Below, one piece after another: positions 1-10,162 of a stretch of 64,000 nt of DNA. Location of the stretch: assembly GCA_020048595.1 (NCBI GenBank), contig JAIFMH010000086.1, positions 1-64,000 on the forward strand. The letters are read 5' to 3'. Under the pieces are notes generated by a model. That model worked only from the letters and a program-made list of their open reading frames with translations, did not search any database and was not told the origin of the DNA. Made by a program: the position numbers and the translations under genes. How positions within the stretch are numbered: the first letter of the stretch is position 1; each line of letters begins with the position of its first letter. Origin of the DNA: Bacteroidota bacterium (GTDB lineage Bacteria; Bacteroidota; Bacteroidia; Bacteroidales; UBA4417).

Positions 1-2344
1 ATTTGGCCGGGGTGTAACTTAGCGCTGAATTGGCAAGGTAAAATAAATCGTTCTGGCCCTGCGCGGTAATGGTAGCCGATTTCAGGCTAAAGTCGGCAGT
101 AAATTTCAGTTCTTTCGTGAAAGTCAGGTTCATGTTGGCTTTCAGGCTCCAGTTGGTACTGCTGTTATTAACCTGATAACCGAAAATGTCTCCTTTTACC
201 CTGTAATTGTACAATGAACCTCCAATGAAAAATTTGGCCAATTTTCCTGCATCAATATTTGCATTCAGCTCGGCACCCAGCGATTGCGAATTTCCGGCAT
301 TGGTAAAACTTCGGATCAGCACTTCCTCTTTGGTTACCGCAAAAACTTTGGCATTTTCGTTGGTAATGGTGTTTACCCTGAAAACAGCGTTGTCAACACC
401 CCGGTAAAAGCCAATCAGGGTAAACGAATGTTTACTGATTTTCTGATCGACCGACAATTCAGCATTCAGCATATATTCTGGTTCCAGTTCCGGGTCGCCC
501 ACTTCAAACACTTCGAGGTGACGGCGGTATAAAAATGGCGTCATGTTTTTCACCGGCGGACGGCTCACTCTGCGGCTGGTGGCAAAATTCAGCTTTTGTT
601 TTTCGTTCAATTCCCAAGAAAGGTGCAGTGTGTGGAATAAATCGAGCTTTTTTGTGCTGTAATTCGACTTTTTTGCTCCATCGAACAACGAAAAATAATT
701 GGCCGACAAAATATCGATTTGCTGATCGGCATATTCCATGCGGAGACCGGCAATGTATTTCAGTTTCTTTAAGTTTCCGGAGTAATCGACATAACCGGCC
801 CATATAGACCTGCTCATGGCAAGCTCGTTTTCAAGTTCTGAATAAGGCAAAAGCTTTCCGGTTTTTATATCCAGCGTATCGTAATTAAAACCACCTTCAA
901 TCTGAAGGTATTGTGGCTGAAAACCCAATCCGAGTTTCGAACCATTTTCGAGTTGTGTGGAATAATCGACCGACAGACGGTAACCATCGAGCGGCGTATC
1001 GTCGGTTTGACGGTACTGAAGTTCTTTGGCTCCAATCTGATCGGTTGCCGGATTGAACTTGTAATTTTCGTTGCTCAGCTCACGGCTAAGGTTAGAATTT
1101 TCGTACAAACCTGAAATTTTCAACTCCCTGGTTTTACTGAAATTGTGCACGAAATCGAGATTCGCGGTATGAAATTCACCCAGCCGGTCGTCGGTATTCG
1201 GATTGTAGATCCACACTTCCCTGCGATTGACGCCCGGAATACTCACTTTGTTTTTGTCGGCATAAAAATTATTGTAGATGTAAAACGCTGAACGACCTTC
1301 AGTGCGGTTTCCATAGAAATAAGAACCTGAGAAAGTTGATTTGGTCGATATTTTATAGTCGAACCCGGCATTGGCCGACATCGATTCGAACCATTCGGGG
1401 CGTTCGCCAGCCGCAACCATGTGGCGGTAAACATTGTCTTTAACGAGTATCCTTGCATCGCCGGTTCGATCGCCATTCACATTCCGGTGGTTGTAATTCA
1501 ATCCGCCAAAAAGGCTGATTTTATCCTTGAAATATTGCAGGTTTATGCCTCCGCCATAACGGTTGTCGTTATTTTCAAATCCACTGTATTGGTCGGTGAC
1601 ATTCCCCCACGGAGCTCCGCCAATTAATCCGTTCGTTGAAACAGAGAGGCCTTCAGCGCCGGTTCGTTTGGTGGTAATGTTGATGATTCCGCCTTTTCCC
1701 TGTGCATCGTATTTGGCGGTTGGAATTGAAATAATCTCCACATTCTCTATTTGCGATCCTGAAATCTGCCCCAGCAAGGTGGACGGATCGATCTGGGTAG
1801 GTTTTCCATTCAGGTAAACCATGAAATCTGTCGTTCCGCGAACCGACACGCTTCCATCGGGATCGACCGAAACCGAAGGCAATTTGCTTAACAAGTCGGT
1901 TGCCGTTCCTCCTTTGGCTGTTTCAAAATCGGCGGCACGATAGGTTTGGCGATCGATTTTACTGGTCGCAGTTTTCAAATTGGCCTGCACCTGAACTTCT
2001 TCCAGATCAATTGATACAGGTTTTAAGCTGATGTTCCCGATATTCATTTTAGGGTTTTGCCTGTTCAAAACGATCTTGCTGATGGTGTCGGTTTTATAGC
2101 CCATAAACGAAACCAGCAGTTTGTAATTGCCTGGTTTTAAATTATCTATCGTGAACGAACCTTCGCCGTTCGATGTACTTCCGTTCTGAAAAGGTTCATT
2201 CTCCGAAATAACTGTAACAGATGCAAAAGGAATTTTATCGTTGGTGGCCTGATCAGAAACTGTTCCCTGAATACTGCCATTTTGAGCCAAAAGAAAATTT
2301 AAACCGGAGAGGAAAATTAATGTCGTAAGAATTGCTTGCTTCAT
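1..2344 (-). CDS. TonB-dependent outer-membrane beta-barrel protein (3' end beyond window)
   Basis: This gene starts at the ATG at 2344 and reads without a stop to the window edge, so about 781 residues are seen and the C-terminus is missing. A signal peptide (residues 1-21, ending LLAQ) precedes a carboxypeptidase-regulatory-like beta-sandwich of about 80 residues. A plug-like region with SVRGTTDFMVYLNGKP and NVEIISIPTAKYDAQGKGG follows, then many amphipathic barrel strands. This matches the outer-membrane beta-barrel (OMP_b-brl) branch of TonB-dependent proteins rather than true SusC: no SusD is adjacent. It probably takes up a ligand across the outer membrane. It lies 91 bases downstream of the cytochrome gene and may not belong to the sulfatase locus. 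The ligand cannot be told from sequence. Confidence 0.88.
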   Translation of the reverse strand, partial: MKQAILTTLIFLSGLNFLLAQNGSIQGTVSDQATNDKIPFASVTVISENEPFQNGSTSNGEGSFTIDNLKPGNYKLLVSFMGYKTDTISKIVLNRQNPKMNIGNISLKPVSIDLEEVQVQANLKTATSKIDRQTYRAADFETAKGGTATDLLSKLPSVSVDPDGSVSVRGTTDFMVYLNGKPTQIDPSTLLGQISGSQIENVEIISIPTAKYDAQGKGGIINITTKRTGAEGLSVSTNGLIGGAPWGNVTDQYSGFENNDNRYGGGINLQYFKDKISLFGGLNYNHRNVNGDRTGDARILVKDNVYRHMVAAGERPEWFESMSANAGFDYKISTKSTFSGSYFYGNRTEGRSAFYIYNNFYADKNKVSIPGVNRREVWIYNPNTDDRLGEFHTANLDFVHNFSKTRELKISGLYENSNLSRELSNENYKFNPATDQIGAKELQYRQTDDTPLDGYRLSVDYSTQLENGSKLGLGFQPQYLQIEGGFNYDTLDIKTGKLLPYSELENELAMSRSIWAGYVDYSGNLKKLKYIAGLRMEYADQQIDILSANYFSLFDGAKKSNYSTKKLDLFHTLHLSWELNEKQKLNFATSRRVSRPPVKNMTPFLYRRHLEVFEVGDPELEPEYMLNAELSVDQKISKHSFTLIGFYRGVDNAVFRVNTITNENAKVFAVTKEEVLIRSFTNAGNSQSLGAELNANIDAGKLAKFFIGGSLYNYRVKGDIFGYQVNNSSTNWSLKANMNLTFTKELKFTADFSLKSATITAQGQNDLFYLANSALSYTPAK

Positions 2345-2435
2345 GCTTGAATGTTAGAATATGTAAAAGTCATTTAAATAAAAATACTTCTGTAAATAAT
2401 AAAACTCCATTTGTGTATGTTCACCACTTTTACAA

Positions 2436-4814
2436 TTAAAGTTTTTCTATCCTCTCTATTTCACTTTGAATCTGATCCATTAGTTGCTCATTCTGACGAA
2501 CTGAATTCAATGTTTTAGTATAAAGTTCTATCGCTTTTCCCATATTCCCGTTCTCGAGGTATATATTACCCAAAAGAAATACTGAGGATAAATGATCCGG
2601 AAATTTTTTAATCGTTTTTTCAAGAAGCGCAATGGTCTCCGTTTTTTTCCTGTTCTGAAGCAGAAAATATGCATAGGCATAGGCAAATTTCGGATCGTCG
2701 GGAGCAGCATTCATGGCTTGTTTACTCAGACTGCATGACTCGTTTAAATCTCTTGACGAAACGATTACACTTAAATTATAGGCTGCGGTTGAATTTTTAG
2801 CGTTTACTTTCAGTACTGTACGGAATGCTTTTTCAGCCTCGTCCATTTTCTGCCGTTCGGCCATCATAAGTCCATAATTCAAATTGGCCGCTTCGTTTAA
2901 TGGTTCTACAGTTAAAGCTTTTTTCAAATTGGCTTCTGCACTAAATTGATCTCCGGATACCGAATACAAAAAGCTGCTGTTGATTAAGGGCATGATTGCT
3001 ACAGGGTAAATTTTCAGCGAATTGTTATATGCAGAAATGGCTTGCGCCATATTTCCCATATTTTGATAGTGGTTTCCTAAATTGTACCAGGAACTCCAGT
3101 CATCGGAACGCGACACCAATGAATTTTCGTATTCAGCATTTACTTTCCGGAAAATTTCCAACTGTCCGGCGTTAAAATCCTGTTGTGGAAATGTCGCCAG
3201 CGATTGGGCTGCAGCTAAGCGAACCAAACGGTATTCATCAGCGGCAGCATTAAACAAAGCTGTTTTTACTTCTTCGTTACTGTATCCCATCAAACCAATT
3301 GCTGCAGAACTTCGTGAAAGGGGCGATTCAAGTTTTAAGGCTCCAACCAATACCTGCCATTTTTTCGGATTATCACAATTGGTTAGAATCCGGATTAATG
3401 AATTGGTAAATACTTCGCCAAATCTGTTGGTGTTTATGACCTCTAACATTTCATTCAGTCTCTCCCACTTTCCGTTGCGGGCTTCATCAATCAAACTTCC
3501 AATGTAGAGGGTTTCCTTTTGGTAATCATTCTTTTTCCATTGATTAACAAGCTGATTGGCCCATTCTGCTGATTTATCATCGTGACAAATGTTGCAGGCA
3601 TTTGGCGACTTGAATTTGATGGTGGCAGCCGGCATGGGTGGCCTGAATGAATGATCGGAACGCATCATATTCCCAAATCTGGTTGTCGGCATGTGGCATT
3701 CCACACATTTTGGACTGTTATCACTAATGGGATGATGAGTATGTTGTTCATAGGATTTACCGTTTTCTTCGTGACACGAAGTGCAGGCTTTGTTGGCTTC
3801 CGTCAGGTCTTCATGCTTAAACCTGTATCTGCCCGATGAGGTATGACATGTCACACAATGTAATTTACTGTTTTGCATACAGGAATTCATGTGCCAGCTG
3901 GTCATGGTATAATTTTCACCCAGGTCTCTTCCATCCGGATAAAAATCCTGATTTTCCAGCGTGATTAAATCAAAATTATCAAAATAGCGGTCGCCGGGAT
4001 TATACGATGCAGTGATTGGCCGCATTCTGGCATGACAGGAGGCACAGCTTGAATTATGTTGTTCCGGAGTGAATGTTTTCGTAATAATTATCTTCAAATC
4101 TTTTGGTACATTACCTTCACCAGCTTCCCTGCACACTTTTATGTGCTCAGCGCAAGGACCGTGGCAGGTCTCACAATTAATTCCGGCTTCTTTCCAGTTT
4201 GTTTGATACGAATTCGTTGCCAGATCAAAGTTATTTTTTAGCTGACTAACATGACAACCATAACATGAAGTATTAAATGTATATTGTCTGTCGCGCCAAC
4301 TTAAAGCTGAATCCTGCATCCCACCCTGATTCATATTCGGGAAATGCCGGACGGCTGATTCTGGATTATTGTACCATTTTTTTGTATTCACATCGTAAGC
4401 CAATGGAAGAGTTTGCAAACGGCCACCTTCCCATTCTGCCAGAAAATAATAAACATTTTTTCCACCCAATGCCCAGAGTACCAGATAATCTTTGGTCAAT
4501 CCAGCACTTTGTTCCCGGATGAAAAGTGATGTATCTTTTTTAACAGCCTGATAAAATGCACCCTCCATAACGATTCCATCCTGACCAAGGACAACCTGTG
4601 TCTCGATAAAATTGGCTGTTATGGGTTGCATGGCCAACCCGTGATGCGATGGAGCCCAAAGATTGTAAAAACGCTCATGGCATTCAATACAACTGGCAGA
4701 GCCTTTAAAATCCTCATCCCGGACTGAACCAGATTGTTTAGGAGTGCATGAAGTAAATTGCACAATTAGCAATATAGCAACGATACTGGTATAAAGAATT
4801 TTGGAAATCTTCAT
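2436..4814 (-). CDS. Octaheme c-type cytochrome lipoprotein with HEAT-like and TPR repeats
   Basis: The 792-residue protein has a lipoprotein signal (FTSC, lipidated Cys near residue 23). Eight CxxCH heme-binding motifs follow in the first half: CIECH, CYGCH, CETCH, CASCH, CVTCH, CTSCH, CVECH and CNICH, from about residue 42 to 405. The middle part has HEAT-like helical repeats (PLSRSSAAIGLMGY). The last 250 residues are about six tetratricopeptide repeats, for example WYNLGNHYQNMGNMAQAIS. Multiheme cytochromes of this cytochrome c554/c3-like type carry electrons outside the cytoplasm, and the TPR part suggests a protein-binding scaffold. The reaction is unknown. The gene sits 48 bases after a sulfatase stop on the same strand, so it could be co-transcribed, but a functional link is inference only. 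Confidence 0.85.
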   Translation of the reverse strand: MKISKILYTSIVAILLIVQFTSCTPKQSGSVRDEDFKGSASCIECHERFYNLWAPSHHGLAMQPITANFIETQVVLGQDGIVMEGAFYQAVKKDTSLFIREQSAGLTKDYLVLWALGGKNVYYFLAEWEGGRLQTLPLAYDVNTKKWYNNPESAVRHFPNMNQGGMQDSALSWRDRQYTFNTSCYGCHVSQLKNNFDLATNSYQTNWKEAGINCETCHGPCAEHIKVCREAGEGNVPKDLKIIITKTFTPEQHNSSCASCHARMRPITASYNPGDRYFDNFDLITLENQDFYPDGRDLGENYTMTSWHMNSCMQNSKLHCVTCHTSSGRYRFKHEDLTEANKACTSCHEENGKSYEQHTHHPISDNSPKCVECHMPTTRFGNMMRSDHSFRPPMPAATIKFKSPNACNICHDDKSAEWANQLVNQWKKNDYQKETLYIGSLIDEARNGKWERLNEMLEVINTNRFGEVFTNSLIRILTNCDNPKKWQVLVGALKLESPLSRSSAAIGLMGYSNEEVKTALFNAAADEYRLVRLAAAQSLATFPQQDFNAGQLEIFRKVNAEYENSLVSRSDDWSSWYNLGNHYQNMGNMAQAISAYNNSLKIYPVAIMPLINSSFLYSVSGDQFSAEANLKKALTVEPLNEAANLNYGLMMAERQKMDEAEKAFRTVLKVNAKNSTAAYNLSVIVSSRDLNESCSLSKQAMNAAPDDPKFAYAYAYFLLQNRKKTETIALLEKTIKKFPDHLSSVFLLGNIYLENGNMGKAIELYTKTLNSVRQNEQLMDQIQSEIERIEKL

Positions 4815-4862
4815 ATCGAATTAGTAAGATTTAATTAACACTTCAAAAGTGGGAAACTTTAG

Positions 4863-6464
4863 TTACAAATTAGTGTTCTCCAATTCGCTCACATACGGTG
4901 TTTTTGTTTTTATCATCCAATCTTTAAGTGTTAATTTCAAATCATTGCCCACCTTTTCGTAGGTTGGTTTTTCGGGATTTGTCCCGATCAGGTTATTCAT
5001 TTCATTTGGATCGGATTTGAGATTGTATAAAGCGCTGGTTGCCGTTTTTTGATTGTTATCAGCCATTTGGAGATAAACAATCATTTTCCAGTCGCCTTTG
5101 CGGACCATAAACGGACCTCCGTTATTTATCTGGCCCCAAACAGAAACTGCAAAATCAACGGGATCTGATTTGCCGTCAACTAACTTTCGCAAACTTCTTC
5201 CGTCATTTTCAGGAATTTTCATTCCGGTGTAATCTAAAATAGATGCAAAAAGATCGTGATGCGAAACCGGCGTATCTACTTTTTTTCCGGCAGGTATTAT
5301 ACCAGGCAAACGCATGATTAAAGGGATATGTACCGATCCTTCATACATTTTCATTTTACTGTTCAGACCATGATCGCCCATCATTTCGCCATGATCGCTA
5401 ACGAAAACCACCAGTGTATTTTCAGTTAATCCTTTTCGGTCCAGCTCGTCGAGCAATTTTCCAACCCACTCATCAACTTGGGTAACCATGCCATAATAAA
5501 CCTGCTTCATTTGCTGCACCATTTCCGGATTTTGAAAATGCGAATCGAATGATGTCTTATTTCGTTGATAGGGTGCATTTTGCAAATTATCGTTGATACT
5601 GGCGGGCACGGTCAATATACCAGGTTGATATAAATCTGCATATTTTTTAGGAACGACATAAGGAGGATGAGGTGGTCCAAATGAACAGGTCAGCGAAAAT
5701 GATTTTCCGGGTTTCATATTTTTTAAGGCTTCCAGAGCCTCGCTTCCCTCATATGCAGCAAGCGAACCATCGGCAGGGCCAAGAAAAATTCCAAAATTTT
5801 CGGCTTGTGAAACTTTCTGTCGTTTAGGCTTTTTTCCATTTGTATCATCGGCGATGTTGTCTTCTTTTATTCCGTATCGTCCATCAATTGGAAGAGGAAC
5901 ATAAGGACGGAGGCTCATGTTGTCGATTAATTCATTGGCGTTTGCCGGCCTTTGAATAATGCCCATTTCATCAAGATATTTCCTGAATCCTTCAACTTTG
6001 CCAGGAAGATCTGTAAACTTTGATTTATTCGTTGGATTTACCGCATTGTTGTATTTAGAGGTAAACTTATAAGGAGCATGCCATTTACCATAATATTCGG
6101 TATGGTAACCATTATCAGACAAAACCTGATCGAAAGTAGGAATATTCGGTATATTATCATTATCAATGTCGCCATTTCCAAGCACTTTCACATTGAAAAT
6201 TGTTCGGCCTGTGAGAATGGATGAACGTGCAGGTACACATACAGGACAAGATGAATAGGCATTCGTAAACTGAACCCCTCCCTTTGCAAGCCGATCGATA
6301 TTGGGAGTTTTTATTTCCAAATTCCCAGCACATCCCAAAGCGTCCCAACGTTGCTGATCGGTCATAATAAATAGCACATTTGGATGCTTTTCCTGTCCAA
6401 ATGAAATAAAGGGCAAAAATGAAGAACATGCCAATGCTGTTAATCCAATCGTTTTTAATTTCAT
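4863..6464 (-). CDS. Formylglycine-dependent sulfatase, choline-sulfatase-like branch
   Basis: The 533-residue protein has a type I signal peptide (residues 1-23, ending SFGQ) and a full S1 sulfatase domain. The active-site signature CVPAR is at residues 76-80; the Cys must be converted to formylglycine. Metal-binding D36 lies in IMTDQQRWDALG, GKWH lies near residue 124, and SDHGEMMGDHG supplies the second metal-binding cluster. The DQQRxDALG start is typical of the branch that includes choline sulfatase and several glycan sulfatases. It is expected to remove sulfate esters from a glycan in the periplasm. It resembles the sulfatases at 11532 and 30827 in the N-terminal third. The exact substrate cannot be read from the sequence. 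Confidence 0.93.
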   Translation of the reverse strand: MKLKTIGLTALACSSFLPFISFGQEKHPNVLFIMTDQQRWDALGCAGNLEIKTPNIDRLAKGGVQFTNAYSSCPVCVPARSSILTGRTIFNVKVLGNGDIDNDNIPNIPTFDQVLSDNGYHTEYYGKWHAPYKFTSKYNNAVNPTNKSKFTDLPGKVEGFRKYLDEMGIIQRPANANELIDNMSLRPYVPLPIDGRYGIKEDNIADDTNGKKPKRQKVSQAENFGIFLGPADGSLAAYEGSEALEALKNMKPGKSFSLTCSFGPPHPPYVVPKKYADLYQPGILTVPASINDNLQNAPYQRNKTSFDSHFQNPEMVQQMKQVYYGMVTQVDEWVGKLLDELDRKGLTENTLVVFVSDHGEMMGDHGLNSKMKMYEGSVHIPLIMRLPGIIPAGKKVDTPVSHHDLFASILDYTGMKIPENDGRSLRKLVDGKSDPVDFAVSVWGQINNGGPFMVRKGDWKMIVYLQMADNNQKTATSALYNLKSDPNEMNNLIGTNPEKPTYEKVGNDLKLTLKDWMIKTKTPYVSELENTNL

Positions 6465-6522
6465 GATGTGTAACTGTAAATGTGATTAAAAAAATCTGTA
6501 ATCTTTGTACCCTACCGACCTC

Positions 6523-8034
6523 TCAATCCTCTTTGCTCAAGGTTGTTTCTGAAAGGTTGTTCGGATCGTAAACCTTTGCGTTTGGATCGGCAGCGGGATT
6601 AGGTTTTGGGAACCAGGCGCCAACGGATTTCAATCCGTCCATCAACTGCTGATACATCTGCTTGGCCTTTTCAGGATAGGTTGTGGCAATATTATTTTTT
6701 TCGCCAATATCCTTATTCAGATCATATTGAAAATACTGACCCGGATGGTCGTAGAAGTACATCATTTTCATCTGGCCAACAACCAATGCCGAACTGGGCG
6801 CAGACTCGCGGTAATGCGGATAGTGGAAAAAAATCTGGCGGTTGATATAGCTGTCAGGAACAGACTGGCCTAAAAGCAATGGCTTAAAGCTGACTCCGTC
6901 GACGGCTTTGGGAACGGATGAAGACACGCCGGCCAGATCGGCAAAAGTTGGCAGAAAGTCGTAACCGACAACGTTCACATCGCAAAGCGAGTGCGATTTG
7001 ATACCGGGACCACGAACGATCATTGGTACACGCAGACCACCATCCCAGTTCCACCATTTGCCGCCACGCAGTGGCTCCGCTCCTTCGTTCCAACTGCGAA
7101 ATCCGTTATCGGAAACAAAGACAACATACGTGTTGGACGCGATTCCCAGGTTATCAATAGTCTTCAATATCATACCAATCGAAGTATCAAGGTCCTCTGA
7201 CATCGCCGCCAGTTCGATGGCTTTTTTCGCTTCACGCTTATCTGTAATCTGACTGAAGATCGGATTGCTTTCCTGTTTTTTCAATGTTGCAGGACGGGAT
7301 TCGTACCTGGCGTGGGTTGCATAGTGCGAGAGCTGGAGAAAGAACGGTTTTCCGGCCTTTGTCTGTCTCTCCATAAATGAAATTCCTGATTGCGTGATAC
7401 TGAAAATCTGTTTGGGATTTTCCACGTTATCACCTGGAGGAACATCATTGACACTCTTATTGTCAGTTTCTCCATTGCTCTCGTCATATCCGTGTTTTTC
7501 AGGACCACCGCCATAAAGATGCCACTTGCCGTAGTGGGCAGTTGAATATCCATTGGGTCTCAACACATCACCGATGGATGGGAAGCGGATGTTGCCCTGC
7601 GGCTCAGGTGTAAGGAGCGGCGGCTGATCGCGCTCAGCAATATATTTTACATTTCCGTCCGTCTTGGAGCCAAAACCGCCATTGCCGCTATAAAGGTGGT
7701 GTGCCGCTGTCATGCCGGTTTGGATCGAGCAGCGTGAGGGTGCGCACATCCCTGCTGCAGCGCGGGCGTTGCGAAAAATCATCCCCTGTTCCGACAGCTT
7801 CTGGACATTTGGCATGGAACAGTATGCCATGCCTGATGTAGGCAAATTCGTATCCATTCGCACCGAAGTACCATACCACGCCATGTCATCAACCAGGATT
7901 AAAACAAAGTTGGGTTGCTCACCATTCTTCTTTGGAAGTATTAATTGATTATCGCTTGTTGTTGCAGTCACTGTGTTTATTGACAACATTGCCAATCCAG
8001 CGGCAAAATTGCCAATCGAAACGAGTTTTTTCAT
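6523..8034 (-). CDS. Formylglycine-dependent sulfatase
   Basis: A 503-residue secreted sulfatase with a signal peptide in residues 1-25 and the core ligands D49-D50 (LVDDMAWYG). The modification motif CAPSR is at residues 97-101, followed by GKWHLYGG, a central histidine in HYATHARYE and SDNGFRSW. The segment between the metal-binding aspartates and CAPSR is longer than in most arylsulfatases (about 47 residues), and the region RGGKWWNWDGGLRVP is tryptophan-rich. It looks least like its neighbours and belongs to its own S1 subfamily. It sits in a run of co-directional sulfatases with a 58-base gap on the downstream side and 19 bases upstream. Its role is desulfation of an exported or imported glycan in the periplasm; the position of the sulfate removed is unknown. 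Confidence 0.92.
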   Translation of the reverse strand: MKKLVSIGNFAAGLAMLSINTVTATTSDNQLILPKKNGEQPNFVLILVDDMAWYGTSVRMDTNLPTSGMAYCSMPNVQKLSEQGMIFRNARAAAGMCAPSRCSIQTGMTAAHHLYSGNGGFGSKTDGNVKYIAERDQPPLLTPEPQGNIRFPSIGDVLRPNGYSTAHYGKWHLYGGGPEKHGYDESNGETDNKSVNDVPPGDNVENPKQIFSITQSGISFMERQTKAGKPFFLQLSHYATHARYESRPATLKKQESNPIFSQITDKREAKKAIELAAMSEDLDTSIGMILKTIDNLGIASNTYVVFVSDNGFRSWNEGAEPLRGGKWWNWDGGLRVPMIVRGPGIKSHSLCDVNVVGYDFLPTFADLAGVSSSVPKAVDGVSFKPLLLGQSVPDSYINRQIFFHYPHYRESAPSSALVVGQMKMMYFYDHPGQYFQYDLNKDIGEKNNIATTYPEKAKQMYQQLMDGLKSVGAWFPKPNPAADPNAKVYDPNNLSETTLSKED

Positions 8035-8053
8035 TTTGATTTTTGTATTAAAA

Positions 8054-10162
8054 TCATTCAGTTGTAGGGAAAGATTGTTTTATAAATTCAGCTTCAGTTT
8101 TCTTTCCTCTGTATATTGAAAAATGTTTGATCAAACCAACAAATTTAGATTTTGAAATCACTTTAGGATCAATTTGGTCTCCTGCATCCTGTCCCAGTAC
8201 AATATCTCCTGCTTTAATACTTATTGGCTGAACAGGTGACAACATTTGCCTTTGTCCAAGCAGCTTCCCATCAGCAAAAAGCCTGATGACATTGTTGTAG
8301 TTTTCGATGACTGCAACCAAATGACTCCATTTTCCTGTAATTTTTGCTACACCATCAACGAACTGAAGATGACCTCCATGGCTAACGACAAAACCAGGAA
8401 TGCCATTTTCAACAAAGATTGCCCAACCATCTTTTTGCGAACCGGCAGATGCAATCACTCCATCCGGCGAATCCGGTTTTACTATACAATCAACAGTAAA
8501 AGTTCCCAATGAAGGGTCGAAGTCCGGTTTGTTCGCTATTACAGCGCTTGCCCCATCCGGGAAACTTCCGCAAACGTTCGCGTTTTCGGCAATTCTTTTT
8601 ACTCTATTCAGGATCATTCCTTTTTCAGCCGGGCCATTGAATAATTCATCGTTAAAATCAAGCGAAAGCAATTTTCCTTTTTTCACATTCAGAACGGGTT
8701 CAGGATCTGGCCTCGGAACCTCATCGCGATAGCCGGTTTCCTTTTTAAGTTGTTCAAGTTCTTTTTTCAGTTTATCCCTGATTGCCGAAAACTCCGGATT
8801 TTGTGCCAGATTATTTAATTCGGCCGGATCTTTCTGCTCGTCGTAAAGCTCATCCATATCCTTGAGGTCGGGAGTTGCAGAATACAAATACTTTTCGGTC
8901 CGAATGGCCGTAATGCGTGGAATGAAATAAATAAGATCGGGCCAGTAGGTAAAAAGAAACGATTTTCTCCATCCTTCATTTTGTCCTTTAAGCAAAGGGA
9001 TTACGCTCTTTCCCTGCATTTGTTCCGGAATTTTTATGCCTGCAAAATCCAGAAAAGTCGGGGCTATATCGGCATTCAGGACCATTTCGGTAACCGACTG
9101 CCCTGCTTTTGCCGCTTTCGGGTAGCGCATCACCAATGGAATGCGCATCGATTCGTTGTAGGCCAGTCGCTTGTCGCCTTTCCCATGTTCTCCATGAAAG
9201 AAGCCATTGTCACCCGCAAATACAATGACGGTATTATCCAGAATTCCCTTTTTTCGAAGCAAGTTATAAATTTCACCAAGTCCGTCATCAACGGCTGAAA
9301 TACACCTCAAATAATTCTTCTGCTCTCCTTTCCCGGTTTTGGCGGGCCACGGACCGAACTTCCGGGTTTTCAACGGATGATTTTGATTCAAATCTTTATC
9401 TCTAATTCGGAGACGTTGTTCCATATTGGCCTCAACTCGTTGCCAGGCAGGTTTATTTTCCATGTTGTCGCTCCATCCGGCAGGCTCCGGCACCAAATCA
9501 TTGGCATACAATTCTGAATCTCTTTCAGGAGGGGTAAAAGGCTGATGAACGGCCTTGTGAGACAGGTACAAACAGAATGGTTTATCCACATTCCCAGCAA
9601 TAAATTCCAGGGCATATTTATTCAATTCATCAGTAACATAGCCTTCGTTCCTGACAATTTTTCCATTGATATTTAAATCGTTGCCGTTGTAATTTCCCTG
9701 TCCTGAAAAACTACACCAGTAGTCGAATCCCTTCCTTGGACTATTACTTTCAGCCATGTGCCATTTGCCAATAAAACCTGTTTTGTACTTATTCTCCTGA
9801 AGAATCTGAGCAAATGATGGCGTTTTATCGGGATTATATTCACGGCCTTCCTGGTTCGTGCTTACACCATTGGTTTGCGGAAACATTCCGGTTAAGATAG
9901 TAGCGCGTGATGGTGCACACAACGAATGAGTGCAATAAGCATTTTGAAAATGAATACCTTCAGCCCGGAGACGATCGATATTGGGTGTTTTCAGAAATGG
10001 GTACTGCCCGGTAAACCCCATGGCATCCCATCTCAGATCATCAACCAGGACAAAAATGATGTTCGGCCTTTCTGCTTTTGGCTGAGCCAGACTTATTCCT
10101 GGTTGAAACAAGGAAGCTGTGATCAGTAATGAATTGATTATCTTATTTTTGAATGGTATCAT
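8054..10162 (-). CDS. Sulfatase with C-terminal LamG/concanavalin-like domain
   Basis: At 702 residues this is about 200 longer than a plain sulfatase. A signal peptide (ends SLAQ) is followed by an S1 sulfatase core with D41-D42 (LVDDLRWDAMGF), CAPSR at 82-86, GKWHMAES, and GDNGFFHGEHGKGDKR. YNESMRIPLVMRYP resembles the branch containing N-acetylglucosamine-6-sulfatase-like enzymes. From about residue 500 a beta-sandwich follows with the LamG/laminin-G-like pattern: DFDPSLGTFTVDCIVKP, GKWSHLVAVIEN, IRLFADGKLLGQ and GLIKHFSIYRG. Such domains often bind carbohydrate, so this one may hold the enzyme on its polymer. The start codon overlaps the upstream sulfatase gene by 20 bases, which suggests translational coupling. 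Confidence 0.93.
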   Translation of the reverse strand: MIPFKNKIINSLLITASLFQPGISLAQPKAERPNIIFVLVDDLRWDAMGFTGQYPFLKTPNIDRLRAEGIHFQNAYCTHSLCAPSRATILTGMFPQTNGVSTNQEGREYNPDKTPSFAQILQENKYKTGFIGKWHMAESNSPRKGFDYWCSFSGQGNYNGNDLNINGKIVRNEGYVTDELNKYALEFIAGNVDKPFCLYLSHKAVHQPFTPPERDSELYANDLVPEPAGWSDNMENKPAWQRVEANMEQRLRIRDKDLNQNHPLKTRKFGPWPAKTGKGEQKNYLRCISAVDDGLGEIYNLLRKKGILDNTVIVFAGDNGFFHGEHGKGDKRLAYNESMRIPLVMRYPKAAKAGQSVTEMVLNADIAPTFLDFAGIKIPEQMQGKSVIPLLKGQNEGWRKSFLFTYWPDLIYFIPRITAIRTEKYLYSATPDLKDMDELYDEQKDPAELNNLAQNPEFSAIRDKLKKELEQLKKETGYRDEVPRPDPEPVLNVKKGKLLSLDFNDELFNGPAEKGMILNRVKRIAENANVCGSFPDGASAVIANKPDFDPSLGTFTVDCIVKPDSPDGVIASAGSQKDGWAIFVENGIPGFVVSHGGHLQFVDGVAKITGKWSHLVAVIENYNNVIRLFADGKLLGQRQMLSPVQPISIKAGDIVLGQDAGDQIDPKVISKSKFVGLIKHFSIYRGKKTEAEFIKQSFPTTE

